From the NCBI GenBank assembly GCA_902621725.1, contig CACNND010000003.1, forward strand, positions 1 through 64,000: a DNA stretch of 64,000 nucleotides, written 5' to 3'. A program made the position numbers and the translations under genes. Below the pieces are notes generated by a model that was not told the DNA's origin, did not search any database, and saw only the letters and a program-made list of their open reading frames with translations. Source of the DNA: an uncultured Alphaproteobacteria bacterium. GTDB taxonomy: Bacteria; Pseudomonadota; Alphaproteobacteria; HIMB59; GCA-002718135. This document shows, piece by piece, positions 23,092-32,616 of the stretch (positions are counted from its first letter, which is position 1; every line of letters starts with the position of its first letter).

Positions 23092-25704
23092 ATGAATTTA
23101 AGTGAAAAAATATCTTTAATACTAGTAGATAAAGGTTTTTCTTTATCTCCAAAAAAAAATACTGAAGAATTAATCAATTCTGGTGCAGAATTACATAAAA
23201 ATAATGAAGATATCAAAATTGCTGAACAGCATGGTATTGCAGATCAAATTTTTATTCTTTTGAAAGGTGAAGCAGAATTCGTAAAGTATCATAATAATGT
23301 TTTTTATAATCTAGCAACACTAAAAAATTCTGGATCACCTCTTGGCATTTCAGGCTTAAATGCACCAGGTAGATATATGTCAGATATATTTATTAAAGGT
23401 AATTCAGAGTATATCTCTTTTAAAGTAGAAAAATTAAAAGAATTAGAAGAAATAGATCCTGACTATGCAAGTTTTTTTTATTCTTATTTATTATTTGAAT
23501 CTATTAATTTAATTTGGTCATCACGCAATTTGGAAAAACCCATTCAACAAAAAAATATTAATTTAGCAGATGGTGTTGAAACTGGTGGAGATATTGTAAA
23601 TACAAAAAGAATTAAAAATTCTGCATTTTTAGCTTTTCTTGATGATAACGATTTAGATGAATTAATAAACTATGCAAATGTTAGGCTATTTTCTGCGGGT
23701 GAATATATAACGCTAGAAGGCACAAAATCAGATGGAATAAATATTTTGTTAAAAGGTAAAGTTGAAGCTTCTTTTACAAATTTAAAAGATGATCAGATAG
23801 AAAATAACTCAAGATCAATAGCTAGACCAGGAGTAGCGTTATCCTTATCTGCAGGTTTGCATGATATTGAGTCGCCTTATTCATTGAAATCAACAAGAGA
23901 TACAACAATTTTAAAATTTTCAAATGAGTTTATTGATAATTTAATCAAAACTAATTCAGAATTAGCAATCAAATTTTTTAAAAGACAATTATGGCAATTA
24001 GGTCGCTATATTCAAAGCTCAACAGGTTTAACAACGTATCCAGCTAAAAATGAAAAAGAGTTTTTTCAATATTTATTAGATGATAATTCTGCAACAATAC
24101 CTAGTAATTCAAAACTTTATACAATACCTCATTTATTAGAAAATCATTTAACTCATTCTTTGGCATTCGATACAATTTATGATTTAATAATTACAGGTAA
24201 CGATGATGAAAAATCTATAGCTAGTTTAATGATTGATACATTGAGTGGTATAGAGAGAAAAAATAGATTTTTTAAACAGCTTAATAAAATATATAACAGA
24301 GTAGCAACTTCGTATGATTCAATAAATAAACAAGCTTTACAAAAATTAACAAATTCAGATTTTATAAAAGCATTTGATCAAGTACCTTATGTTATTAAAG
24401 GTATGGAGAATTTACCTGACGAGCCTACAAACATATTTTTTTATAATCATTTGGCAAGTATTGAAGAAAATGGTTTAGCTAATGGACATCAATTTAGTAT
24501 AGATAGTCATTTTATTAGTGCAAAAATTTTATTTCCAAAATATGGTGATGGTGGTCAAAGAATAGCTCGATATTCTAGAAATGCAGAATTTTGGAGATAT
24601 AATTATTATGAGAATTTAGATTATATTTTCGTTCATACACCAGAATCAGACTATTTAAATGAAACTAAAGAACAAAAAAAGAAGAGAAAAAATAAATTAT
24701 TTATCGAAACTCAAAATATTTTTGACCAAAACAGACCTTTAGTTATTGCGCCAGAGGGGACATCTGAAACTGAAGATAATTTAACTCCAAATTCTCCAGG
24801 TCCATTAAAACCAGGAGCATTTTTATTAGCAGACCAATTAAAACCCGAACCACTTCTTGTTCCAATAGCGTTAGCAAATTTTGATTATTCAATTTCTGAT
24901 ACTATTTATTCTGCAGTTATTAAAGAACCAATCAAAATAAAAGATTTTGTAAATGATATGAAAAATAAAAAAGAGTTAGAAATTTTCCTATCTAAATATA
25001 GAAAAACATTTAGATCTTATGTTGAAGAAGCAATTGAATTAGCTAAATCAGCATCAAAAAATAAAATTAATAATGAAGATGTAGTAAGTAACTTAAATTT
25101 AGTTAGCCCTATTGAAGAAGAATTTGAAGCAGACGTGAGAGAATTAGAAAATAAATTACATTCAGATCAATATATAAATAACAAAATAGTCTTATTTGGA
25201 AGCTCAACTTTTAAAGATTGGGAAAATGCAAAAACTGATTTGTCATTTGATAGTTTATTAAATTTAGGATTTGGGGGCTCCACATTAGTATCATGCCGTA
25301 CATATTTTAACAGAATAGTAGTCCCTAATAACCCTGATAAGATGATTTTCTATGCTGGAGATAATGATATAGGTAGCGGAATGAGTGCTGAAGATTTAGA
25401 AAATGAATTTTTATTATTTGCTTCTGAGGTTAATGAAAAATTACCGCATACATTATGTTTTTTTGTATCCATTAAACCAAGTGTATTCAGGAATAATTAT
25501 TTAAATACAATTCTTGATGCAAATGAACGGATTAAAAACAAAATTGAAAATTTTAGTCAATGGCGTTATATTGATCTTTGTTCTCCTATGCTTGATGCTG
25601 GGTTTGAAAAATTTTATTCAGAAGATCCTCTACACATGAATGTACTTGGTTACAGTCTCTTAAGTAAGTTAATAAGAGATGAAATATCAAAATTTATAAT
25701 TTAA
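23092..25704 (+). CDS. Four-domain fusion: two cNMP-binding-like domains, PlsC-like acyltransferase, SGNH hydrolase
   Basis: An 870-aa soluble protein. Residues about 20-120 and 175-300 each resemble a cyclic-nucleotide-binding (CAP-like) beta-roll; the second reads LFSAGEYITLEGTKSDGINILLKGKVEASF. Residues about 445-620 resemble a PlsC/LPLAT acyltransferase: FYNHLASIEEN (H453-x4-E458, Glu in place of the usual Asp) and VIAPEGTSET (PEGT at 554-557). Residues about 695-870 form an SGNH hydrolase: VLFGSSTF (Ser 705), NLGFGGSTL, YAGDNDIG (GxND) and DPLHMNVLGY (D845, H848). No helix DNA-binding domain is seen. Probably a ligand-gated lipid acyltransferase/esterase; no signal peptide. Each domain is recognised by motif; the combination is unusual. 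Confidence 0.8.
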   Translation: MNLSEKISLILVDKGFSLSPKKNTEELINSGAELHKNNEDIKIAEQHGIADQIFILLKGEAEFVKYHNNVFYNLATLKNSGSPLGISGLNAPGRYMSDIFIKGNSEYISFKVEKLKELEEIDPDYASFFYSYLLFESINLIWSSRNLEKPIQQKNINLADGVETGGDIVNTKRIKNSAFLAFLDDNDLDELINYANVRLFSAGEYITLEGTKSDGINILLKGKVEASFTNLKDDQIENNSRSIARPGVALSLSAGLHDIESPYSLKSTRDTTILKFSNEFIDNLIKTNSELAIKFFKRQLWQLGRYIQSSTGLTTYPAKNEKEFFQYLLDDNSATIPSNSKLYTIPHLLENHLTHSLAFDTIYDLIITGNDDEKSIASLMIDTLSGIERKNRFFKQLNKIYNRVATSYDSINKQALQKLTNSDFIKAFDQVPYVIKGMENLPDEPTNIFFYNHLASIEENGLANGHQFSIDSHFISAKILFPKYGDGGQRIARYSRNAEFWRYNYYENLDYIFVHTPESDYLNETKEQKKKRKNKLFIETQNIFDQNRPLVIAPEGTSETEDNLTPNSPGPLKPGAFLLADQLKPEPLLVPIALANFDYSISDTIYSAVIKEPIKIKDFVNDMKNKKELEIFLSKYRKTFRSYVEEAIELAKSASKNKINNEDVVSNLNLVSPIEEEFEADVRELENKLHSDQYINNKIVLFGSSTFKDWENAKTDLSFDSLLNLGFGGSTLVSCRTYFNRIVVPNNPDKMIFYAGDNDIGSGMSAEDLENEFLLFASEVNEKLPHTLCFFVSIKPSVFRNNYLNTILDANERIKNKIENFSQWRYIDLCSPMLDAGFEKFYSEDPLHMNVLGYSLLSKLIRDEISKFII

Positions 25705-25716
25705 ACTTTAAATAAA

Positions 25717-26739
25717 TTAAATTTTAATTTCTTTTCTTAGCTTATCAGATTTATAGGAATTGAAGACTAATGATAAACTCTTTATATTATCATCGCCACT
25801 GGTGTCGTGTTCAATCTTTTTTATTAGTGAATCAATAAAATGTTTATGTGTATTGATTACACTTTCTTGAATTTGATCCCAAGGCTTTGAAATCCACTTA
25901 TATTTATTTGGTTTTCCATAATAAATCTTCTTTTTATTATTTTTATATAAAGTAATTTTGTAATTATAATCCAAATCTATTGAGCCATTAGAGAATTCTA
26001 AATTAACAAGTGTTTGAGCAAATCTATCAGGTTTTTTTATTGAAGAAATAGATGCATCAACGATTGTAATACTATTATTTTTATTTCTTATAAGTGATAT
26101 AAAATCTGTTTCACCTTTAAATTTTTTATTTGTATTTTGATTTACAGTATAAATACTTTTAGCTTCTCCCATAAAAAATCTACTTAAATCAAATAAATGA
26201 ATCCCTACGTCTAAAGTTAAATACTCTTTTAAATCGTATAAATATTTTTGATTTGTATATCCAACAGGATTTGCATGTCTAAAAGATATCTTAGCATAAT
26301 GTGGTTTAGTTAAATTCTCTTTATTTATAATTTGTTTTAATTTTAATAAAGGGCTTTGCCATCTAAAATTCTCATGAACCATAAGTGGTGTTTTGCTTTT
26401 TTTATATAAAGAAACAATTTTTTTTGCATTTGATAAATTTTCAGCAAATGGCTTTTGTATAGAAGTTGGAATTTTATACTTAGATAAAATTTTACCAATA
26501 TTTAAATGTGTTTCCATTGTTGTTACAACATCAACAAAGTCAATTTTATGATTTTTTAACATTAATTCTATTGATGAATAAGAATGCATAATTTTAAATT
26601 TAGATTTAAATTTATTAGCTTTTTTTATATTCAAATCGCAAACACATATTATTTGAATATTTTTTAATTCTTTCCAAGCTAAAATATGATTTTCAGCAAA
26701 AAAACCGCAACCGATTAATGCGCCTTTTAATTTTTTCAT
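25717..26739 (-). CDS. Gfo/Idh/MocA oxidoreductase, D-apiose dehydrogenase (ApsD)-like
   Basis: A 340-aa NAD(P)-dependent sugar dehydrogenase. N-terminal Rossmann KGALIGCGFFAENHILAW, the family catalytic lysine in SIQKPFAENL, then PLMVHENFRWQSP and TLDVGIHLFDLSRFF with the catalytic histidine, and KPWDQIQESVINTHKHFIDSL near the end. These phrases recall D-apiose dehydrogenases, which oxidise D-apiose to its lactone. The next gene upstream on the same strand is an ApnL-like lactonase, which would open that lactone, strengthening the call; the two overlap by 4 bp. Related sugar dehydrogenases cannot be excluded. Confidence 0.72.
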   Translation of the reverse strand: MKKLKGALIGCGFFAENHILAWKELKNIQIICVCDLNIKKANKFKSKFKIMHSYSSIELMLKNHKIDFVDVVTTMETHLNIGKILSKYKIPTSIQKPFAENLSNAKKIVSLYKKSKTPLMVHENFRWQSPLLKLKQIINKENLTKPHYAKISFRHANPVGYTNQKYLYDLKEYLTLDVGIHLFDLSRFFMGEAKSIYTVNQNTNKKFKGETDFISLIRNKNNSITIVDASISSIKKPDRFAQTLVNLEFSNGSIDLDYNYKITLYKNNKKKIYYGKPNKYKWISKPWDQIQESVINTHKHFIDSLIKKIEHDTSGDDNIKSLSLVFNSYKSDKLRKEIKI

Positions 26740-28551
26740 TTATCTTCTATAAATTTTATTTCTAATTGTTCAAACGTATATGGATTTATATCTTTTTTAA
26801 AATTAAAAAAAGAAAAATCATTCTTAAAAATATCAGTAAAATTTTTTAAATTAAGCTTATATTGATAGCTAAAATTTAATTCAGAAATATTAATTTCTTT
26901 CTTTTGTTTTGAAGAATTTACAAATAAATAATACTTTTTATTTTTTAATATAACTTTTAAACCATATACTTCATTAATTGGATTAAATTTATAAATTTCT
27001 GAATTTGATAATGAAATAAGAAAATTATTTAAATGATACAATGGTCTTTTGGTATTATCTTTATTTAATATTCCGTGATGCCCATAAATGGAATTAAAAG
27101 TAAAAAATTTTGACTCTTTATTTATTGATTGAATAAAAATTGCCAGTGTCCAAGTTAGTGAAAATAATTGATCATGTCTTGGATCGCTATCAGCCATTTC
27201 TAATCTTATCTTCTTTTTATTCTTTACAAGACTTTCACCATAAGGATTGAAATACATTCCAATAGAAATTGGGCCAATATGGACATCCGAACTATTAGAA
27301 AAATTTTTTAGAGTTTTTAGGATATAAGGTATAGTTTCGGGTGTATTTAACACACCATAATCACTAGAATCATGAATAATTGGAGTGAAGGAAAAACTAA
27401 CTAAATCATAAAACATTTTTGGCCTCTTTCTATTTAATTCTGTAAAATTAGTGACCATTCCTGAAACAATTTGACTATTAGAAAACATCTTTTTCGCAAT
27501 TTTATAGTATTCATTTAATTCTGGAACTTTAGGCCATTCACCAGCTGGTTGAAAACTATTCAAATATATTTTTGGACAAATTAAAATTTTATCTAAATTA
27601 ATATTATTTTCAGTTATAAAATTATAAATTTTAGTTAATTCTTTTTCAGGATCATTAATATGATCAACCAATGCTACAAGAAACACCTTGTTTTGATATC
27701 TTGTAGTTACACTTTTATAATCTTTAGTAAAATCAATAAGATAGTAATAATAATCAAAGTTACTTATTAAATTATCATCAGGAAGAATTAAAGAATCAAT
27801 TTTTATGCCAATTTTAGGAAATTTATAAGAAGTAGTATGATCAATTTTTACAATATTCTTAGAGGGAAATGATCTTTGTTTTTTATTTACTATATCTATT
27901 TTTACAGCTTGAGAAAAATTAGACCCTTCTTTTTCTAAGTATGGAAAAGGATCTAATAAAGAGCCGCTATATATTTTGAAAGAAGCATCTCCCCAGTTTC
28001 TTTGATCCTCCATTTCAAATATAATACCTTTAAAATTTATATTAACTAGCAAGCTATCGTCTAAGGTGTAAGCTAACTTTTTAAATTTAAAAAATGGTTG
28101 ATCAGGCGTTAAAAATTCAGGAAATTTTTTTTCCTCTTTTGCCCCCGTCTTCTTTTGTTGCAATAATATTTGAACCAACATGACTTTGTAATGGAATTAA
28201 TAAATTAAAACCTATTCTATTGGTCCAAAAATCAGTTAAGAATTTTCCTTTAGAAGATAGAGTTATAGAATTTTCAGAAAATAATATAGTATTTTTTGTT
28301 TTAAGAATTTCAGTATTTCCATATTCTAAATCAAATATATATTCTAGAGATGAATCAAAGTTTTCTTCATAATTTAGAATTTTAGGATCATAATTATTCC
28401 AATTTTTGTCTCTTACCAAGAATGATATCATTTTTAAAATTTGTAGATTTTGAAAAGTTATATTTCGAAAAAAAAGATTATCTTTAAATATAGTAAAATT
28501 ATTATTTGATTTTTTAATAAACTTTTCTTCCAATAATTTAGAGTTATACAT
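26736..28551 (-). pseudogene. Frameshifted D-apionate lactonase (ApnL)-like gene
   Basis: Two ORFs, 28117-28551 (144 aa) and 26736-28181 (481 aa), together make one protein of about 600 aa. The first supplies the N-terminus up to LIPLQSHVGSNIIATKEDGG; the second continues KKFPEFLTPDQPFFKFKK, then FEMEDQRNWGDASFKIYSG, a hallmark of ApnL-type lactonases with a TIM-barrel domain (LDKILICPKIYLNSFQPAGEWP). Losing one base restores the frame; the shift lies at GGGGG or the nearby A8 run around 28128-28146. It may be a true pseudogene, a sequencing/assembly slip, or rescued by slippage. The rest of the frame is intact with no other stop, favouring a recent or artefactual event. Confidence 0.75.
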
Positions 28552-29797
28552 ATAATTTTGATACTGATTTATAATTATTATATTCTGATATTAAATTTGA
28601 TTTATTTTTTTCATATTTTGTATTTTGAATTAAACTCAAAAAAATAAGTTCTCGTTGTGCAAAACTACCCCCAAGGTATTTAAATTTCGATTTAATTATA
28701 TTTTCATTTAATAATTCATGAGTTTTCATATTTTTAATAATTGGCTTTAAAAAATTTATATAATTTTCTTTAAAAGAATTTTTTAAATAATTATCTTCCA
28801 TTTTCTTTTCAAGTTGCTCAAAATAACCTTGATCATCATAGTATGAGTAATAAAAAATAAGATGAAAATCGATGAAAGGAAGTATGTGTTGATTTTTAAA
28901 ATATTCAGCATAATCTTTTAATTTATCCATTCTATCCCTAACATCTACTCCCTTGTAATTAAGTCTTAATAAGAAAGAACAAGCATTACAAAAATCTAAA
29001 TAAAAAATTTGTGAAGAAGAGAAATATTCATCAAATAGTTTTAAGCTTTTTTCATATTCTTGATTATAGAATAATATTAATGATTGATGCCACCATATAT
29101 GTCTTTTTATTGGTCCATATATTGACCAATTGATTTTATTAAAATTATTATTTTTGTTAATCGAGTCATTATTTTCATTATCGTGTACATGCAAAAGAGC
29201 ATGCCAACTCCATAAATCATTGGATGATTGTTTTAGTGAATTTACGGCTAGAAACTTAGCTTTATCAATTAAATTATTTTCTTCATAAGCATAGCTAGTC
29301 ATACCTAATAGTAAATTGTAATGTTGATCATTTTCTGACCACTTACTCAGTATTTCTTCATGTTTATCTAAAAATTTACCATCAATACCTAAGAAAATAT
29401 TATTAAAATGAAATAATCTGATAGCAAAAATATCTTTGGGATTTTCTTTTATAATTAATTCTAATTTATTTAATAAATTTTTTAAATCATTATTAATCCA
29501 AAGTTTTGCTATTTCTAAATATTTATGAAAGTGATTATTGATATTATCAACTGAAATAGATTTTATGGTGTCTTTAGCTAATGTTAATTTATTTATATCT
29601 CTTGAAAAAAGTAATAAAAAAGTTTTCAGCAATTTTGGAGCCTGAAAATTTCTATTCTCTCGTATTAATTGATTAGTTATGAGCAATGAATCTTTCTTAA
29701 AATAAATATATGAATCAATACATTCTTGAAATTTCTCAATTTCTTCATCCTTCTTGCTATCAACCCAATAATGAAAATAATTATTACTCAAAAACAT
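28544..29797 (-). CDS. TTC38-like tetratricopeptide repeat protein
   Basis: A 417-aa helical-repeat protein without signal peptide. The stretch HYNLLLGMTSYAYEENNLIDKAKFLAVNSL, then SSNDLWSWHALLHVHDNE and IKRHIWWHQSLILFYNQEYEKSLKLFDEY matches the architecture of tetratricopeptide repeat protein 38, including its WH-AL-H and WWH motifs. Function of the family is unknown. It overlaps the ApnL-like gene by 8 bp and so likely belongs with the sugar-lactone genes. Confidence 0.75.
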   Translation of the reverse strand: MFLSNNYFHYWVDSKKDEEIEKFQECIDSYIYFKKDSLLITNQLIRENRNFQAPKLLKTFLLLFSRDINKLTLAKDTIKSISVDNINNHFHKYLEIAKLWINNDLKNLLNKLELIIKENPKDIFAIRLFHFNNIFLGIDGKFLDKHEEILSKWSENDQHYNLLLGMTSYAYEENNLIDKAKFLAVNSLKQSSNDLWSWHALLHVHDNENNDSINKNNNFNKINWSIYGPIKRHIWWHQSLILFYNQEYEKSLKLFDEYFSSSQIFYLDFCNACSFLLRLNYKGVDVRDRMDKLKDYAEYFKNQHILPFIDFHLIFYYSYYDDQGYFEQLEKKMEDNYLKNSFKENYINFLKPIIKNMKTHELLNENIIKSKFKYLGGSFAQRELIFLSLIQNTKYEKNKSNLISEYNNYKSVSKLYV

Positions 29798-29883
29798 CCT
29801 AAATATTTATTTAAAATAATGTATCATAGTTTTTCCTTATTTGTATCTCTATTAAAACATATTTTAACAGTATTTAAAAAGAC

Positions 29884-29970
29884 GTGGCACTTATCTATAG
29901 AATAGTTCTTTTTTTCATAACATTAATTTTTATTATAATTCTCCTTGTAGGTGCCACAACTTCATTTTAA
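29884..29970 (+). CDS. Putative 28-aa membrane peptide
   Basis: GTG at 29884 to TAA at 29970: MALIYRIVLFFITLIFIIIL then LVGATTSF. One hydrophobic helix, 9 bp upstream of yjbQ. The ORF is bounded by the inverted motif GTGGCAC (29884) and GTGCCAC (29951), so the reading frame may be incidental to a DNA or RNA structure. No convincing ribosome site. Confidence 0.25.
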   Translation: MALIYRIVLFFITLIFIIILLVGATTSF

Positions 29971-29979
29971 TATTAGAAA

Positions 29980-30399
29980 ATGTTAAACTTACAAGATGAA
30001 TTGATAATTTCTAATAATGGACAAGGAATGCATGAAATTACAAATAATGTTCATGATTGGATAGTAAAAAATAATATTATTAAAGGTCAGCTAAATTTAT
30101 TTATACAACACACCTCCGCTTCATTAACAATTATGGAAAATGCTAGCTCCGATGTTTTGGAAGATATTAATTCTTTTTTTCAAAAAATTGTTCCTGAAGA
30201 TTCTTCATTATATAAACACGGTTATGAAGGAGATGATGATATGCCTGCTCATATAAAATCTATGCTTACACAAACTTCTTTAACAATCCCTATACACAAT
30301 AAAGAATTACAATTAGGTGTGTGGCAAGGAATATATTTAATTGAACACAGGTATAGTAAATACAAAAGAAAAATAATTCTTAGTTATTTAGGTGAGTAA
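29980..30399 (+). CDS. yjbQ: YjbQ family protein (UPF0047)
   Basis: A 139-aa protein of the YjbQ/UPF0047 family, some members of which have thiamin-phosphate synthase side activity. It shows the family motifs QHTSASLTIMENASSDVLEDI, DDDMPAHIKSMLTQTSLTIPI, GVWQGIYLIEHR. The conserved histidines and glutamate around these motifs form a probable metal site. Physiological role unsettled. It is alone on the plus strand; the MFS gene converges on it 1 bp after its stop. Confidence 0.93.
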   Translation: MLNLQDELIISNNGQGMHEITNNVHDWIVKNNIIKGQLNLFIQHTSASLTIMENASSDVLEDINSFFQKIVPEDSSLYKHGYEGDDDMPAHIKSMLTQTSLTIPIHNKELQLGVWQGIYLIEHRYSKYKRKIILSYLGE

Positions 30400-30400
30400 A

Positions 30401-31588
30401 TTATAATCTTACTTTTTTTAAATTACTTTCATCTAAAATAATCTTTGATAAATTATTAGGTAAAAAAAATGAAGCGATTAAAGATAGTAGAGCAAACAAA
30501 GAACCAATTAAAAAAACTATTGAATGAGAATTAATCCAAACAAATCCTAAAATTACTGGGATACATACTGCAGCTATATGATTGATAGTAAATGAAATAC
30601 CTGCAGTACTTGCAATATCTTTTGGATCAGCAATTTTTTGAAAATATGTATTAATTGCAATAGCTAATGCAAAAAACATATGATCAATAATATATAAACC
30701 TGCTGCAACATAAGCATTAGTCACAAATGCATAAGATGTAAAAACAATTACGAGTCCAATATATTCAAATATAAGACATTTTTTCTCACCAAATATATTT
30801 ATTAACTTTCCAATACGTTCTGCAAAAAACCAATTAAAAATATAATTAACCAAAAATAGTAAAGTAACTTGCGATGCTGAATACTCAAATTTTTCTACCA
30901 TTAAAAAAGCTGCAAAAACTACAAAAATTTGTCTTCTAGCACCTGATAAAAAAATTAAGATATAGTAAAGAGAATATTCTTTTTTGAGAATTATTTTTTT
31001 ATGTTGCTTATTTTTGATTTCAAAAAAAGGAAAGGAGATAAAAAGTTGTATAGAAATAAGAATACAAATTAATCCTGCAATTAAAAATATAAACTTATAA
31101 TCTAAATTAAAGATTTCTAATAAACTCCAAATAATACAATACAAAAATAAGGACGTAATTGAGCTAACAGCTATTAATTTTCCTAAAACTGGTGGAGCTT
31201 CCTCTTTTGAAAGCCATTGTAAACTCAAAGAATTTTTTGCTGTTTCACAATAATGAAAACCAGTACTCATAATAATTGTTGTAAAATACAAACCATAAAC
31301 AGTTGGTAAGAAACCTGTAATTGCAACTCCAAAACCAGTTAAGGCTAAAGAAAAAATTGCAAAATATTGTTCTTTAAAATAGAACAGTAAAAAAATAATA
31401 GTAAACGCTAAAAAGCCAGGTATCTCTCTGATACTTTGAAGTATTCCAATTTCGACTCCAGTAAAACTTGCTTTTTCGACTGAGAAATTATTTAATAAAA
31501 CCATCCAAGTACTAAAAGCGATAGGCATGGCTATTGATGATAAAATTAGTAAAGTTATTGGATTTTTATTATTTAATAAATTTTTCAT
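30401..31588 (-). CDS. MFS transporter
   Basis: A 395-aa inner-membrane protein with about twelve hydrophobic helices in two halves separated by a charged loop (FEIKNKQHKKIILKKEYS). The helix pattern and glycine-rich periplasmic turns indicate a major facilitator superfamily carrier; no subfamily motif identifies the substrate. Part of a minus-strand run with an EamA transporter and a PhyH-type oxygenase, so small-metabolite export or uptake is likely. Confidence 0.83.
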   Translation of the reverse strand: MKNLLNNKNPITLLILSSIAMPIAFSTWMVLLNNFSVEKASFTGVEIGILQSIREIPGFLAFTIIFLLFYFKEQYFAIFSLALTGFGVAITGFLPTVYGLYFTTIIMSTGFHYCETAKNSLSLQWLSKEEAPPVLGKLIAVSSITSLFLYCIIWSLLEIFNLDYKFIFLIAGLICILISIQLFISFPFFEIKNKQHKKIILKKEYSLYYILIFLSGARRQIFVVFAAFLMVEKFEYSASQVTLLFLVNYIFNWFFAERIGKLINIFGEKKCLIFEYIGLVIVFTSYAFVTNAYVAAGLYIIDHMFFALAIAINTYFQKIADPKDIASTAGISFTINHIAAVCIPVILGFVWINSHSIVFLIGSLFALLSLIASFFLPNNLSKIILDESNLKKVRL

Positions 31589-31643
31589 AATAATTTTATG
31601 TTCTTAAAATATTATCACAAAGTTTTGATTTATAATTATTAAT

Positions 31644-32555
31644 TTAGTGACCTCTATTAAATTGATCACGAAATCTTGAACCTTCTTTAATATATGGTCT
31701 AACACCTATTTTTGTTTCTCTAATTATTATATAAATTCCACTACTAACAATTATTAATGATCCTATAATTTCATAAATATCTGGAATATCAGCAAAAAAT
31801 AAATAACCTAAAATTGCTCCAGATATTAATTGTGTATATTGAATAGGAGCAAAAACACTAGACTCTAAAAATTTTGAAGCGATTGTTAAACAATTACCCC
31901 CTATTCCACAAATAATACCACAAAAAACAAGAATCATTAAATCATTATAAGATAATGCGATGTGATTATTAAAACTAAGCATACCATTTAAAATAGTTGC
32001 AGATAAAAAAGCATAAAAAGTAAATGCTATTGATGATTGATTATTTGAATACTTTCTTACTAAAGTAATATTTATCGCCATCAGTAATGCAGAAAAAAAC
32101 AAACCAAATAGACTTAATGAAAAATGAATAGTACCAGGTCTACTAACTATTAATACACCTATAAATCCAATTGTTACCGCTGACCATCTTCTGATACCAA
32201 CTTTTTCATCTAAAAAAAAATGAGATAACATTGTTATCATTAATGGAGCACTAAATAATATTGGGTAAATTTCACTAAATGCATGTTCTCTAAATGAATA
32301 AACCACTAAAGCTCCAGAAATTAAACCAAATAATCCTCTAAGAAGTTGAATATGAATAATATCATTTTTTAGTGAACTCCATTTGTTTAAAAAATAAAGA
32401 GTTAATAATGTTGGTATAAAACTAAAAAGACAAATATAAAAATTTATTTGAAAAACAGAATATTCATTAACTAGGTATTTTTTAATTATTGTATCTAAAA
32501 TTACAAATATCGTGTAACCAATAAATCCGATACTAATTCCAGATAAAACATTCAT
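31644..32555 (-). CDS. EamA (DMT superfamily) transporter
   Basis: A 303-aa protein with ten helices in two EamA repeats; the characteristic end-of-repeat helix phrase ILFSAPLMITMLSHFFLDEKVGIRRWSAVTIGFIGVLIVSRPG is shown in the first half. A metabolite or amino-acid exporter of unknown specificity. Similar in layout to the three EamA genes at 35.0-38.0 kb but a different sequence. Confidence 0.87.
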   Translation of the reverse strand: MNVLSGISIGFIGYTIFVILDTIIKKYLVNEYSVFQINFYICLFSFIPTLLTLYFLNKWSSLKNDIIHIQLLRGLFGLISGALVVYSFREHAFSEIYPILFSAPLMITMLSHFFLDEKVGIRRWSAVTIGFIGVLIVSRPGTIHFSLSLFGLFFSALLMAINITLVRKYSNNQSSIAFTFYAFLSATILNGMLSFNNHIALSYNDLMILVFCGIICGIGGNCLTIASKFLESSVFAPIQYTQLISGAILGYLFFADIPDIYEIIGSLIIVSSGIYIIIRETKIGVRPYIKEGSRFRDQFNRGH

Positions 32556-32616
32556 ATGATTTAATTAAATAGAAATTAATTTTAGATCTCTTATTTCAGA
32601 TTCTAATAAATAAATA

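Noticed and set aside
28117-28551. 144-aa ORF as an independent gene upstream of the 481-aa ORF
   Set aside because: It supplies exactly the missing N-terminus of the ApnL-like family and runs into the other frame with one-base shift, so it is part of the same gene.
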